A stretch of 64,000 nt of DNA. Source: Aquarana catesbeiana (taxonomy: Eukaryota > Chordata > Amphibia > Anura > Ranidae). The stretch lies in NCBI RefSeq assembly GCF_042186555.1, contig NC_133336.1, positions 37,498,338 through 37,562,337 of the forward strand, given 5' to 3'. A model generated the notes under the pieces. That model saw only the letters and a program-made list of their open reading frames with translations. It was not told the DNA's origin and ran no database searches. Below, one piece after another: positions 44,920-56,344 of this stretch (position 1 is its first letter; each line of letters opens with the position of its first letter). A program made the translations under genes and the position numbers.

Positions 44920-47532
44920 TAGGGATGAGCTGAACACCCCCCGGTTCGGTTCGCAGCAGAACTTGCGAACAGGCAAAAAATGTGTTCAAACACGCGAACA
45001 CCGTTAAAGTCTATGGGGCACGAACATGAATAATCAAAAGTGCTCATTTTAAAGGCTTATATGCAAGTTATTGTCATAAAAAGTGTTTGGGGACCTGGGT
45101 CCTGCCCCAGGGGACATGTATTAATGCAAAAAGAATTTTTAAAAATGGCCGTTTTTTCGGGAGCAGTGATTTTAATAATGCTTAAAGTGAAACAATACAA
45201 GTGTAATATTCCTTTAAATTTCGTACCTGGGGGGTGTCTATAGTATGCCTGTAAAGGGGTGCATGTTTCCCGTGTTTAGAACAGTCTGACAGCAAAATGA
45301 CATTTCAAAGGAAAAAAAGTCATTTAAAACTACTCGCGGCTATTAATGAATTGTCGGTCCGACAATACACATAAAAGTTCATTGATAAAAACTAATTGAT
45401 AAAAACTCAGGGGAACCCCGAACCAAAATTTTTTTTAAAAATGGCGTAGGGGTCCCCCTTAATTCCATACCAGGCCCTTCAGGTCTGGTATGGATATTAA
45501 CCACTTGACAACTGGGCACTTAAACCCCCTTCCTAACCAGACCAATTTTCAGCTTTCGGTGCTCTCACATTTTGAATGACAATTACTCAGTCATGCAACA
45601 CTGTACCCATATGAAATTTTTGTCCTTTTTTTCACACAAATAGAGCTTTCTTTTGGTGGTATTTAATCACCGCTGGGTTCTTTATTTTTTGCGCTATAAA
45701 AGAAAAAAGACTGAAAATTCGGTAAAAAAATGACATTTTCTTTGTTTCCGTTATAAAATTTAGCAAATTTAGTAATTTTTCTTCGTAAATTTTGGCCACA
45801 ATTTATACTGCTACATATCTTTGGTAAAAATAAGTACAAAACGGTGTAAATTATTTGGTCTTTGTGAAAGTTATAGAGTCCAAAAGCTATGGTGCCAATA
45901 TCTGAAAATTGATCATACCTAAATTACTGACGGACTATCTAAATTCTTGAGACCCTAACATGCCAGAAAAGTACAAATACCCCCCAAATGACCCCTTTTT
46001 GGAAAGAAGACATTCCAAGGTATTTAGTAAGAGGCAGGGTGAGTTTTTTGAAGTTGTCAATTTTTCCCACGATTCTTTGCAAAATCAAGATTTTTTTTTT
46101 CTTTTTTTTTTTTCCACAAAAATGTCATATTAGCAGGTTATTTCTCACATACCGCATATGCATACCACAAATTACACCCCAAAACACATTCTGCTATTAC
46201 TCCCGAGTATGGCAATACCACATGTGTGAGACTTTTACACAGCGTGGCCACATACAGAGGCCCAACATGCACGGAGCACCTCCAGGCGTTCTGGAGCACC
46301 CAGGCCAATTCTGACATTTCTCTCCTAAATGTAAAAATCATCATTTATTTGCTAGAAAATTACATAGAACCCCAAAACATTATATATGTTTTTTTTAGCA
46401 AAGACCCTACAGAATACAATGGTGGTTGTTGCAACTTTTTATCTTGCAAGGTATTTGCGCAGCAATTTTTTGAACGCTTTTTTTGGGGGAAAAAACAGTT
46501 TTGTGCTTTAAAAAAAAACAAAAACAGTAAAGTTGGCCCAATGTTTTTGCATAATGTGAAAGATGAAGTTACGCCGAGTAAATAGATACCTAACATGTCA
46601 GTCTTCAAAATTGCAAACGCTCGTGGAATAGCGCCAAACTTCGCTGCTTAAAAATCCCCATAGGCGACGCTTTAACATTTTTTACTGGTTACATGTTTTG
46701 AGTTACAGAGGAGGTCTAGGGCCAAAATGATTTCTCTCGCTCTAACGTTCGCACCGATACCTCACATGTGTGGTTTGAACACCGTTTTCATATGTGGGCG
46801 GGACTTACGTGTGCATTCCCTTCTGCATGCGAGCACACGGACAGGGGCACTTTAAAATTTTTTTTTTTTTTTTTATTGTTCATTTTACTTTATTTATTTT
46901 AGTTTGACACTTTTTTCCCAAAAAAAAAAATGTTGATCACTTTTATTCCTATTACAAGGAATGTAAACATCCCTTGTAATAGGAATATGGCATGACAGGT
47001 CCTCTTTACAGTGAGATATGGGGTCAATAAGACCCCACATCTCACCTCTAGGCTGGGAAGCCTGAAATAAAAAAAAAAAACAAAAACAAAAAAAAAAACG
47101 ATCCTGGCTTCGATCGTAGTGGTGAGGCGGTAGAAGCACCGGAGGGCGGCGGGAAGGGGGGGAGGTCCCCTCTCGCCTCCCATAAGAACGATCAAGCAGT
47201 GGAATAGCCGCTATGATCATTCCTATGGTGTAGGGAATCGCCGGCTGAAAAAGATGATATCTGAATGATGCCTGTAGCTGCACCCATCATTCAGATATCC
47301 CCACACAAAGTCAAGGACGTCGTATGATGGCCGGCGGGCAGGAAGTGGTTAAAACACATTTTTTTTTAACACAAAGTTGTCCAGTTATACAATATTTCGA
47401 ACACATAACATGTACATACCAAAAATGACACCCCAAAATAGATTCACCTACTCCCCCTGAGTACGGCGATACCCCATGTGTGAGACTTCCACAGCCCGGC
47501 CACATACAGAGGCCGAGTACAGCTGAATATGG

Positions 47533-48264
47533 CCGAGCATGGCTGCGCATGGCAGGGTATGGCTGCGCATGGCAGGGTATCGCCGAGTATGGCTGGGTAT
47601 TGCAGGGTGTTGCAGAGTATTGCGGGGTGTTGCAGAGTATTGCGGGGTGTTGCAGAGTATTGCGGGGTGTTGCGGAGTAGTACAGAGTATTGCAGAGTAT
47701 TGCGGGGTGTTGTGGAGTAGTGCAGAGTATTGCAGAGTATTGCGGGGTGTTGCGGAGTAGTACAGAGTATTGCAGAGTATTGCGGGGTGTTGTGGAGTAG
47801 TGCAGAGTATTGCAGAGTATTGCGGGGTGTTGTGGAGTAGTGCAGAGTATTGCGGGGTATTGCAGGGTATTGAAGAGTATTGTGGGGTGTTGCGGAGTAT
47901 TGTGGGGTGTTGCGGAGTATTGTGGGGTATTGTGGGGTGTTGTGGAGTATTGTGGGGTATTGCGGGGTATTGTGGGGTGTTGCGGAGTATTGTGGGGTAT
48001 TGCGGGGTATTGTGGGGTGTTGCGGAGTATTGTGGGGTATTGCTGTTTATTGTGGGGTATTGCGGGGTATTGTGGGGTATTGTGGAGTGTTGCAGAGTAG
48101 TGCGGGGTATTGTGGGGTATTGTGGGGTGTTGCAGAGTAGTGCGGGGTATTGTGGGGTATTGTGGGGTGTTGCAGAGTAGTGCGGGGTATTGTGGGGTGT
48201 TGCAGAGTAGTGCGGGGTATTGCGGGGTATTGTAGAGTAGTGCAGAGTATTGTGGGGTATTATA
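47533..48264. repeat. 10-bp minisatellite (TGYRGRGTRT)
   Basis: About 73 units alternate mainly between TGCGGGGTGT and TGCAGAGTAT types, giving 20- and 30-bp higher-order periods. The G-rich strand is plus. A 10-bp unit repeats its reading frame every 30 bases, so long frames without stops appear on both strands (up to 380 codons on the minus strand). These are artefacts. Confidence 0.95.
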
Positions 48265-48479
48265 GTATGGAGGGATGGCTGAGCATGGAGGGATGGATGG
48301 ATGGATGTGACTGTATTTGTCACAGAGCAGCGTTGTGGGCACTACAGATGCAGCCCACAACGCTGCTACCATCCGATCCCTCCCCCGCTCCTCCCCCGCT
48401 CCTCCCCTTCTGTACCGATCTGTACACAGAGGGGAGGGAGGAACCGGCGTCATGACATGACGCCGGTTTGTTTACATGT

Positions 48480-48713
48480 GATCGCTCCGTCATTTGACGG
48501 AGCGATCACATGGTAAACGGCCGCGATTAGCGGCCGTTCACCGTGATCCGTGATGCGCCGGGTCCTCTGGACCCGGCGGTCACGGAAGTTCTCGGGTGCG
48601 CGCCCCAGGGGGCGCGCGAGAGCAGTATTCTGGGAGGACGTCCATGGACGTCCTCCCAGGATAAGCCGACCGCGCTGTGGCCGTCTTTCGGCTATGGCCC
48701 GGTCGGTATGTGG
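48480..48713. repeat. GC-rich stacked hairpins at the K terminus
   Basis: Successive inverted repeats: GTGATCGCTCCGTCA/TGACGGAGCGATCAC, ACGGCCGC/GCGGCCGT, CCGGGTCC/GGACCCGG, CGCGCCCC/GGGGCGCG and CTGGGAGGACGTCC/GGACGTCCTCCCAG. These are typical subterminal structure of this family. Confidence 0.85.
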
Positions 48714-49239
48714 TTAAGGGGAACCCCACGCCAAAATTAAAAAAAAAATGGTGTGGGGTCCCCCCAAAAATCCATACCAGACCCTTATCCGAGCACACAA
48801 CCTGGCAGGCCGCAGGAAAAGAGGGGTGATGAGAGAGCGCCCCCCCTCCTGAACCGTACCAGGCCACATGCCCTCAACATTGGGAGGGTGCTTTGAGGTG
48901 GCCCCCCAAAGCACCTGTCCACATGTTGATGAGGACAAGGGCCTCATCCCCACAACCCTTGGCCGGTGGTTGTGGGGGTCTGAGGGCGGGGGGCTTATCA
49001 GAAACTGGAAGCCCCCTTTAATAAGGGGACCCCCAGATCCTGGCCCTCCCCTGTGTGAATTGGTAATGGCCTACCATTTCACAAAAAAAGTGTCAAAATG
49101 GTTAAAAAACACAAGAGACGGTTTTTGAAAGTCCTTTATTAATTTCTTCTTCTTTCCGCTTTTTCTTCCCGCCAGGTGACCCCGCCCCCTCTGACAACAC
49201 AGGGAAAGCCACGGGGAACTCCCGGTGACCCCACCCCCC

Positions 49240-49470
49240 TGTTATAAAAGAAGTGTCAGAAGAAGCGAAGCGTCACAGGGCTGAAGACTCCCACTGGACG
49301 GAGCGGAGAAGAAGCCTGGAGGAAGATGCAGGACGAGAAGAGTGGAGGAAGAAGAAGATGAAGAAGAAGAAGATGAAGAAGAAGAAGATGGGGTAAGAAA
49401 AAGAACGCCGAAGGAAGACCAGAAGAAAGAAGATGGAAGAAGAAGCGGAAAGAAAAAGAAATTAATAAAG
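49240..49470. repeat. Purine-rich GAA/GAAGAT stretch at the centre of fold-back F1
   Basis: AAGAAGAAGATGAAGAAG-type sequence with strong strand asymmetry sits between the two mirror halves of F1 and is not itself mirrored. Confidence 0.75.
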
Positions 49471-50562
49471 GATTTGTCCAAAACCGTCCCTTGTGTTTTT
49501 TAACCATTTTGACACTTTTTTGTGAAATGGTAGGGGTACATTTGTACCCCATTACCAATTCACACGGGGGGCCGGGATCTGGGGGTCCCCTTGTTAAAGG
49601 GGGCTTCCAGATTCCAATTAGCCCCCCACCCGCATTCCCAAGAGTTGTGGGCATGAGGCCCTTGTCCTCATCAACATGGGGACAAGGTGCTTTGGGGGCT
49701 ACCTAAAAGCACCCTCCCAATGGTGAGGGCATGTGGCCTGGTATGGTTCAGGAGGGGGGCGCTCTCTCGTCCCCCCTCTTTTCCTGTGGCCTGCCACTGG
49801 TATGGATTTTTGGGGGGACCCCACACCATTTTTCTTTACATTTTGGCGCGGGGTTCCCCTTAAAATCCATACCAGAGCTTCAGCTCTGGTATGGATTTTG
49901 AGGGGGACCCCCACGCCATTTTTTTTTTAATTTTGGCGTGGGGTTCCCCTTAATATCCATACCAGACCTGAAGGGCCTGGTATGGAATTTAGGGGAACCC
50001 CCATGCCATTTTTTTTTTAAATTTTGGTTCGGGGGTTCCCCTGTGGGGAAATCCCATGCCGTTTTTATCAATAAACTTTTATGTGTATTGTTGGACCAAC
50101 AATTAGTTATAGCCGCGAGTATTTTTAAATGACTTTTTTTCCTTTGAAATTTCATTTTGCTGTCAGACTGTTCTAAACACGGGAAACATGCGCCCCTTTA
50201 TAGGCATACTATAGACACCCCCCAGGTACGAAATTTAAAGGAATATTACACTTTTATTGTTTCACTTTAAGCTTTATTAAAATCACTGCTCCCGAAAAAA
50301 CGTTAGTTTTTAAAAATTCTTTTTGCATTGATACATGTCCCCTGGGGAAGGACCCAGGTCCTCAAACACTTTTTATGACAATACCATGCATATAAGCCTT
50401 TAAAATTAGCACTTTTGATTTCTCCCATAGACTTTTAAAGGGTGTTCCGCGGCTTTCGAATTTGACTTTCAAATTCTTCGCTGTTCGGCGAACTGGTGAA
50501 CAGCCGATGTTCGAGTCGAACATGAGTTCGACTCGAACTTGAAGCTCATCCCTACTCCCCAG

Positions 50563-51180
50563 TGCCGGCAGCATTCATGCAGCCCCAGACCATGACACTC
50601 CCACCACCATGCTTGACTGTAGTCAAGACACACTTGTCTTTGTACTCCTCACCTGGTTGCCGTCACACACGCTTGACACCATCTGAACCAAATACGTTTA
50701 TCTTGGTCTCATCAGACCACAGGACATGGTTCCACTAATCCATGTCCTTAGTCTGCTTGTCTTCAGCAAACTGTTTGCAGGCTTTCTTGTGCATCATCTT
50801 TAGAAGAGGCTTCCTTCTGGGACGACAGCCATGCAGACCAATTTGATGCAGTGTGCTGCGTATGGTCTGAGTACTGACAGGCTGACCCCCCCACCCCTTC
50901 AACCTCTGCAGCAATGTTGGCAGCACTCATATATCTATTACCCAAAGACAACCTCTGGATATGACGCTGAGCACGTGCACTCAACTTCTTTCGTGGACCA
51001 TGGCAAGGCCTGTTCTAAGTGGAACCTGTCCTGTTAAACCGCTGTATGATCTTGGCCACCATCCTGCAGCTGAGTTTCAGGGTCTTGGCAACCTTCTTAT
51101 AGCCTAGGCCATCTTTGTGTAGATGGCCTAGGCTAGATCAGATCCTCAGAGAGTTCTTTGCCATGAGGTGTCAAGTTGAA
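50563..51180 (-). pseudogene. Tc1 family D transposase, N-terminal part
   Basis: The minus strand continues with blocks RSTLHQIGLHGCRPRRKPLL, KMMHKKACKQFAEDKQTKDMD, WNHVLWSDETKINVFGSDGV (first catalytic aspartate) and HGGGSVMVWGCMNAAGTG. The helix-turn-helix region (51,040-51,180) has several stops. The last block runs into the target duplication CTCCCCAG; the protein continues on the other side of F1 at 44,911. Confidence 0.85.
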
Positions 51181-51548
51181 CTTCCAGTGACCAGTATGAG
51201 AGAGTGAGAGCGATATCACCAAATTTAACAAACCTGCTCCCCATTCACACCTGAGACTTTGTAACACTACCGAGTCACATGACACCGGGGAGGTAAAATA
51301 GCTAATTGGGCCCAATTTGGACATTTTCACTTATTGGTGTACTCACTTTTGTTGGCAGCGGTTTAGACATTAAAGGCTGTGTGTTGAGTTATTTTGAGGG
51401 GACAGCAAATTTACACTGTTATACAAACTGTACACTCACTACTTTACATTGTAGCAAAGTGCCATTCCTTCAGTGTTGTCACATGAAAAGCTATAATAAA
51501 ATAGTTACAAAAATGTGAGGGGTGTACTAACTTTTGTGAGATACTGTG

Positions 51549-51900
<352 letters not shown>

Positions 51901-51904
51901 ATCT

Positions 51905-53170
51905 CAAAAAAATTAAAGGGACACTTTGAAAACACTTCAGATCTCAATGGGGAAAAAAATCTCATGCTGGATATCTATACTGATATGTGGACTGGGTAAT
52001 GTGTTAGGAAGGAAAGGATGCCATATTGTTTGGGGGAAATGAAAATTATCAACCTACAGAGGGGCTGGATTCAAGGACACCCTGAAAATCAAAGTGAAAT
52101 AATGATGCAGCAGGCTAGTCCATTTTGCTGAAATTTCATTACAGTAACTCAAAATGGTACTCTGTAATTTGTATGGCTCCCACGTGCTTGTATGCATGCC
52201 TGACAACGTCGGGGCATGCTCCTAATGATGAGGGATGGTGTCCTGTGATATTTCCTCCCCGAACTGGACCAGGGCATCACTGAGCTCCTGAACAGACTGA
52301 GGTGCAACCTGGTGGCGTCGGATGGACCGAAACCTAATGTCCCAGAGGTGTTCTACTGGATTTAGGTCAGATGAGCATGGGGGTCATTCAGTGGTATAAA
52401 TTCCTTCATCCTTCAGGAACTGGCTGCATACTCTCGACACATGAGGCCAAGCATTGTCGTGCAACAGGAGGAAACCAGGGCCCACTGTACCAGCGTAGGG
52501 TCTTGCAATGGGTCCAATGATTTCATCCTGATACCTAATGGCAGGGTGCCATTGTCTAGCCTGTAGAGGTCTGTGTGTCCCTCCATGGATATGCCTCCCT
52601 AAAACATCACCGACCAACCACCAAATTGGTCATTCTGAACGATGTTACAAGCAGCATAGCATTCTCCACATCTTCTACGGGCCCTTTCACGTCTGTCACA
52701 TGTGCTCAGGGTGAGCCTGCTCTCGTCTGTGAAAAGCACAGGGCGCCAGTGGTGGACCTGCCAATTCTGGTGTTCAATGGGAAATGCCAATTAAGCTCCA
52801 CAGTGCCGGGCAGTGAGCACAGGGCCCACTAGAGAATGTCAGCCCCTCAGGCCACCCTCATGAAGTCTGTTTCTGATTGTTTGGTCATAGACATTCACAC
52901 AGTGGCCTGCTGGAGGTCATTGTGTAGGGCTCTGGCAGTGCTTATCTTGTTTCTCCTTGCACAAAGGAACAGATGCCCATCCTGCTGATGGGTTAAGGAC
53001 CTTTTATGGCCTTGTCTAGCTCTCCTAGAGTAACTGCCTGTCTCCTGGAATCTCCTCCATGCTCTTAAGACTGTTCTGGGAGATACAGCAAACCTTCTGG
53101 CAATGGCACGTATTGATGTGCCATCCTGCACATAGTCTGCACACACTCTCTGGCGTCTTCTGCTCAACGC
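51905..53170 (-). pseudogene. Tc1-like (Tc3-type) transposase pseudogene, family E
   Basis: The minus strand reads, in order: SRRRQRVCADYVQDGTSIRA and IARRFAVSPRTVLRAWRRFQ, helix-turn-helix DNA-binding sequence (about 53,010-53,165). Next are GHKRSLTHQQDGHLFLCARRN, FTDESRLTLSTCDRR (first catalytic aspartate, near 52,740), FGGWSVMFWGGISMEGHTDL, LHDNAWPHVSRVCSQFLKDEG (second aspartate) and SDLNPVEHLWDI (glutamate). Stops and frameshifts separate several blocks. The three acidic residues can each be found, so inactivation comes from the frame breaks. A terminus-like TTAAAGGGACACTTTGAAAA begins near 51,911; the other end was not resolved. Confidence 0.82.
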
Positions 53171-54460
53171 ACACGTGACACACCACCGGAAGAAGGCGGG
53201 TCCAGTGCAATCTCTGAGGCTGGCGCATCCCCATCCCGCCCACTCAAACTTAATTGCACTACTAGAAGAAAGCAGGGAGGAAGCAGGTTCTGTCTTGAGG
53301 ATGTTCCTGCAGTCCTCCTGAGAGCTGGGAGCACCTGAAACTGCTGAGGGAGGAGGTAAGGAGAGAGGGAGGAGATTTGTCCCAGTAATGTGCATGTCAT
53401 TTAGGACAATTGGCAAGTATGGGTGACTAGGGTGTGCCCAGGCACACCTTGCACACCCTGTGCACAGACCTTTGGCTGGAGAGCATGTAGACAGAAAATG
53501 GCTTTAAATAGGTTCCAGGAGACTCAACAAAAATGAAAAAAGATCCATAACGTGTTTTTTTTTTTTTTGTGCCAACTACTATTCAATCATGGTTTACATC
53601 AACTTTAAAAGAGCATACAACAATAGTGAATGTAAGCACACACGAATAATCAAGGGCAGTCATCAGAGAACAGCTAATACAATGAGTTTCAATAAAAGCT
53701 AGATGGTTTCTAATTATGTTCACCTTCCATTCAGCTCTTTCTCATGTAAATGACACAAGGGCAATTTAGGTGTTATTTTAGATCAATGTGCATTATATGC
53801 AACATGCTATTAAACTTCTACTTCTCTTTGAAAGACTAAAGGACACCTGCAGTAGAATTCCCAGAAGGGAGACGATGTTCAGGATAAAATCAGGCAGCGC
53901 AACAAGACCTCCAGCAAAGCAGTAAAGCTTTAAAATATTGTAACAACCATACACCGGAGCAGGAGGGCAAAGAAAACCCAGCAAGCAGCAAACAAAGATG
54001 GCATTTTCTTTTCAGTTATCAGAATGCTCTCTGTACAAATGTAATTATTATCTCATAATCACTTGTGACTGTGTTATTGTGGCCCTTCTAAATGACTTTT
54101 CATGCTGTTTGGAAATCTAAATAAGGGAGATTCACTTAACTCCAGATGTTGATACTATGGTTGTCACACTTAAATGTAATTTTCGGAGACACTTTTTGGA
54201 CGATGAGCTGTTACGCTGCCCATTATTTAGTGCACCTAGGGGCATCTTCGGCACATGATAGGTTTAAGGGGGACCCAAGGAAATACACTTCAAGAACAAT
54301 AACTGGAAACAGCACATAATGGAAACACAGCTTTGTATTGTAAATGCTTGCCTACAGTAATGGGTTAGTCGCACAGTTCCGTCAAAATAATAAAATTAGT
54401 ATTGATCCAAAAATATTATTCTGCTCTCCTCTTGAGAAATATGACACAAGTAGCCTTGGA
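53171..54460. other. No gene seen; apparently low-repeat DNA
   Basis: Sequence downstream of the Tc1-like relic to the TTAA MITE has no element ends or coding signal. Confidence 0.45.
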
Positions 54461-54464
54461 TTAA

Positions 54465-54887
54465 AGCAGTAGTAAACCACTGTGTTTTTTGTTTTTTTTT
54501 GCAACCTGGAAGACAATGTCATAATGTGCTAGTATGCATCTCATACTAGCACATTATGTGAAACTTACCTTAGAATGAAGCCCCTGTCACCGCTGAAGGT
54601 GCTTCCATCTTCACCCGGTCTTCCTTCTGGGTTTCGCAGACTCTGGCTGTGTGAGTGGCTGGAGCCGCGATGACGTCCCTCCCACGCATGTGCATAGGAA
54701 CCCCCGTCTACGAAACAGGACATGGGCCGTTCCTTCAGAGCGCATGCGCCGGTGATGTCACTGGCTACATCTATAGTAAATATCTCCTAAACTGTGCACG
54801 TTTAGGAGATATTTACAGTACCTATAGGTAAGTCTTGTTATAGGCTTACCTATAAGTAAAAATTATGCAAGGCAGTTTACTCCCACT
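54465..54887. mobile_element. TTAA MITE with three strong hairpins
   Basis: Exact TTAA on both sides (54,461-54,464; 54,888-54,891). Ends AGCAGTAGTAAAC and GTTTACTCCCACT are inverted. Inside are perfect hairpins at 54,520-54,558 (17-bp arms, 5-base loop) and 54,776-54,816 (17-bp arms, 7-base loop), and a third around 54,823-54,855 (TATAGGTAAG/CTTACCTATA). Confidence 0.9.
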
Positions 54888-54891
54888 TTAA

Positions 54892-55186
54892 AAGGGATTC
54901 ATAAAAATGAGTTTCTCTTGTGTTTCCAGCTCTGTTTTTGACTCTTTGACTGTGTCTCTAAAGCTGCTCATACACCAGGAAAATTCCTTACGCAAATTAA
55001 AATTTTTGGAACATTGGTTTTATTTTCTAATGCTTATTGGAGTCAAATCAACTTTCGTTATTGACCACAGTGACCAGAAAATTCAGAGGAGCAGGATGGA
55101 AATTTTTTCTTGAGCAAAAAGAATTATAATTGTGAATGTGGTTTTCATTTGGAAAAAAACGTACATATTGTAACACAATCTGGTTA
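54892..55186. other. No gene seen
   Basis: The 68-codon frame at 54,907 shows no domain-like pattern. Confidence 0.4.
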
Positions 55187-55190
55187 CTAC

Positions 55191-56244
55191 TGTAGCAATA
55201 ACTCTCGGTGGAGCTGCTGGTTTAAGCGGGCTTGTTACCTTCACTCTCGATACTTCTGTTTCACCGGCATCGGGTCTAGGGTTCCGTTGAGTTTACCTCT
55301 GGACGATATAAGCACCAAACACTTGAGTAGGTTTTCCAATGCTTTAATAAAACAAACAAGGGAAGTAGCAGGAAAGAGGTAGAAGAAAAGCTGCAGGGAA
55401 GCTCAAATACCTTTCTGTTGTATTTCTTCAGAACATTCTTTGTAATTGAACACTTGCAATTGAAAAGTCCCCCTTTCGTAGGATTCAATCTTTGCCCGCC
55501 TGGATAGACATCCCTCACTTGCCTAGTAGCCAGCACCTAGCACGAACAAAAGTCTCTGCCACAGACTTATCTGGAATAAAACCCGTACAATCCTCTGCCA
55601 CAGGATGCATTGGTTTGTGATGAATGTCAGATACAGTACTTGAACTTTTAAGTCAACCCGGCTGTACTATACTGTGAGATTACTTTGGAATGCGTCCTCC
55701 AACCGAGTCACCTGGCCCCTCTCCAGACCAGCACTCTGCATGATCCTTCCATGACGGGTCCTCCCCTGGGATCTTCTCGGTTGTCCAGCTTCTTCACTCA
55801 GGATAGACAGCTCAGGACCATTCCTCCGCTGCTGTGGTAGGCCCCAGGCAGGCTTCTGGGCCCACCCACACACCACAGCGACGCGGGCCTCTGGAATGGA
55901 GGACCACGAGGTGATATTCCTAGTGCATACCTGTCGGCCAGGAGGGCCATCAGGTGGCTGAAAACGAACCCTAAAACATGACGTCTGTCCCATAAATACC
56001 CTCTCCCAGAATGCATCCCAGAGGACCATCTCCACCGAGTTATATCCGGGACAGAGGAGCACTCATTCGCTTCAACACGTTGCTTTTCCAACACCTGCCG
56101 ATGGTGACAACGACACCCACCGGCACAATGTGGAAACTGCACGCAACGTCAGCCAAGCTGGAACAGAGGCAAATCTAACTTCCTATAACAAGCGACCCAC
56201 TAAATTTACTTAACAGCGGTAGATAAAAATCTACTAGCGCTACA
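55191..56244. mobile_element. TGTAGC...GCTACA element, second copy, with CTAC duplication
   Basis: Begins TGTAGC and ends AGCGCTACA, flanked by CTAC (55,187-55,190; 56,245-56,248). It shares blocks with the copy at 4,718: GCGTCCTCCAA.CGAGTCAC, GGTCCTCCCCT, CATAAATACC and CCCAGAATGCA. The length of 1,054 bp fits the other copy without its tandem duplication. Confidence 0.75.
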
Positions 56245-56344
56245 CTACTTTTGGGCATTCATTAAAGTAGCAGGTCTGAATTACAATTTTAGAACAAAAT
56301 TAGCTTAATGATGGCAAGAAAGAATGTTGGTGAATGATTTTGAA

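Larger units (their letters stand above)
45501..48713. mobile_element. Family K locus inside fold-back F1, probably two copies fused or nested
   Basis: TTAA at 45,497-45,500 and 48,714-48,717. The outer flanks TATGGATATTAA and TTAAGGGGAACCCC join to a sequence present elsewhere in F. A third TTAA at 47,349-47,352 follows a K-type end (GGCAGGAAGTGG), after which K internal sequence starts again in its middle (compare 47,430-47,510 with 46,170-46,265). The second part holds a 10-bp minisatellite and ends in GC-rich hairpin DNA (48,450-48,710). Confidence 0.7.
44920..50554. mobile_element. Fold-back element F, copy 1, complete, with hAT-like target duplication
   Basis: Ends TAGGGATGAGC and GCTCATCCCTA are flanked by CTCACCAG (44,912-44,919) and CTCCCCAG (50,555-50,562), an 8-bp duplication with one difference. 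The arms (about 44,990-45,490 and 49,920-50,450) are long inverted repeats. Mirrored blocks include AAAAGTGTTTGGGGACC, GGTACGAAATTTAAAGGAAT and CATACCAGGCCCTTCAG. The mirror continues inward to a GAAGAAG-rich centre near 49,320-49,460. The length is 5,635 bp including nested family K DNA. No transposase was found. Membership of hAT is inferred from the duplication length. Confidence 0.85.
43806..51548 (-). mobile_element. Tc1 family D element, about 1.6 kb, expanded to 7.7 kb by insertions
   Basis: Inverted ends CACAGTATCTCACAAAAGTG (43,806) and its counterpart ending GTGAGATACTGTG (51,548). Transposase is on the minus strand. Subtracting a solo LTR (43,922-44,376) and fold-back element F1 (44,920-50,554), with one copy of each target duplication, leaves about 1.64 kb, the usual Tc1 length. 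Both edges lie in TA-rich microsatellites. Confidence 0.88.

Noticed and set aside
47311..48455. Frames of 380 and 291 codons (minus) and up to 136 codons (plus) rich in NTPQYPA or GVLWSI repeats
   Set aside because: Produced by the 10-bp minisatellite; all frames cycle through the same repeat and no non-repetitive coding sequence is attached.
44987..50450. Pair of LTRs of a retrovirus around 45-50 kb
   Set aside because: The paired blocks are inverted rather than direct, there is no gag or pol between them, and the target duplication is 8 bp.
55667..56142. Minus-strand frames of 114-131 codons
   Set aside because: They lie inside the non-coding TGTAGC element; the related copy at 4,718 does not preserve them.
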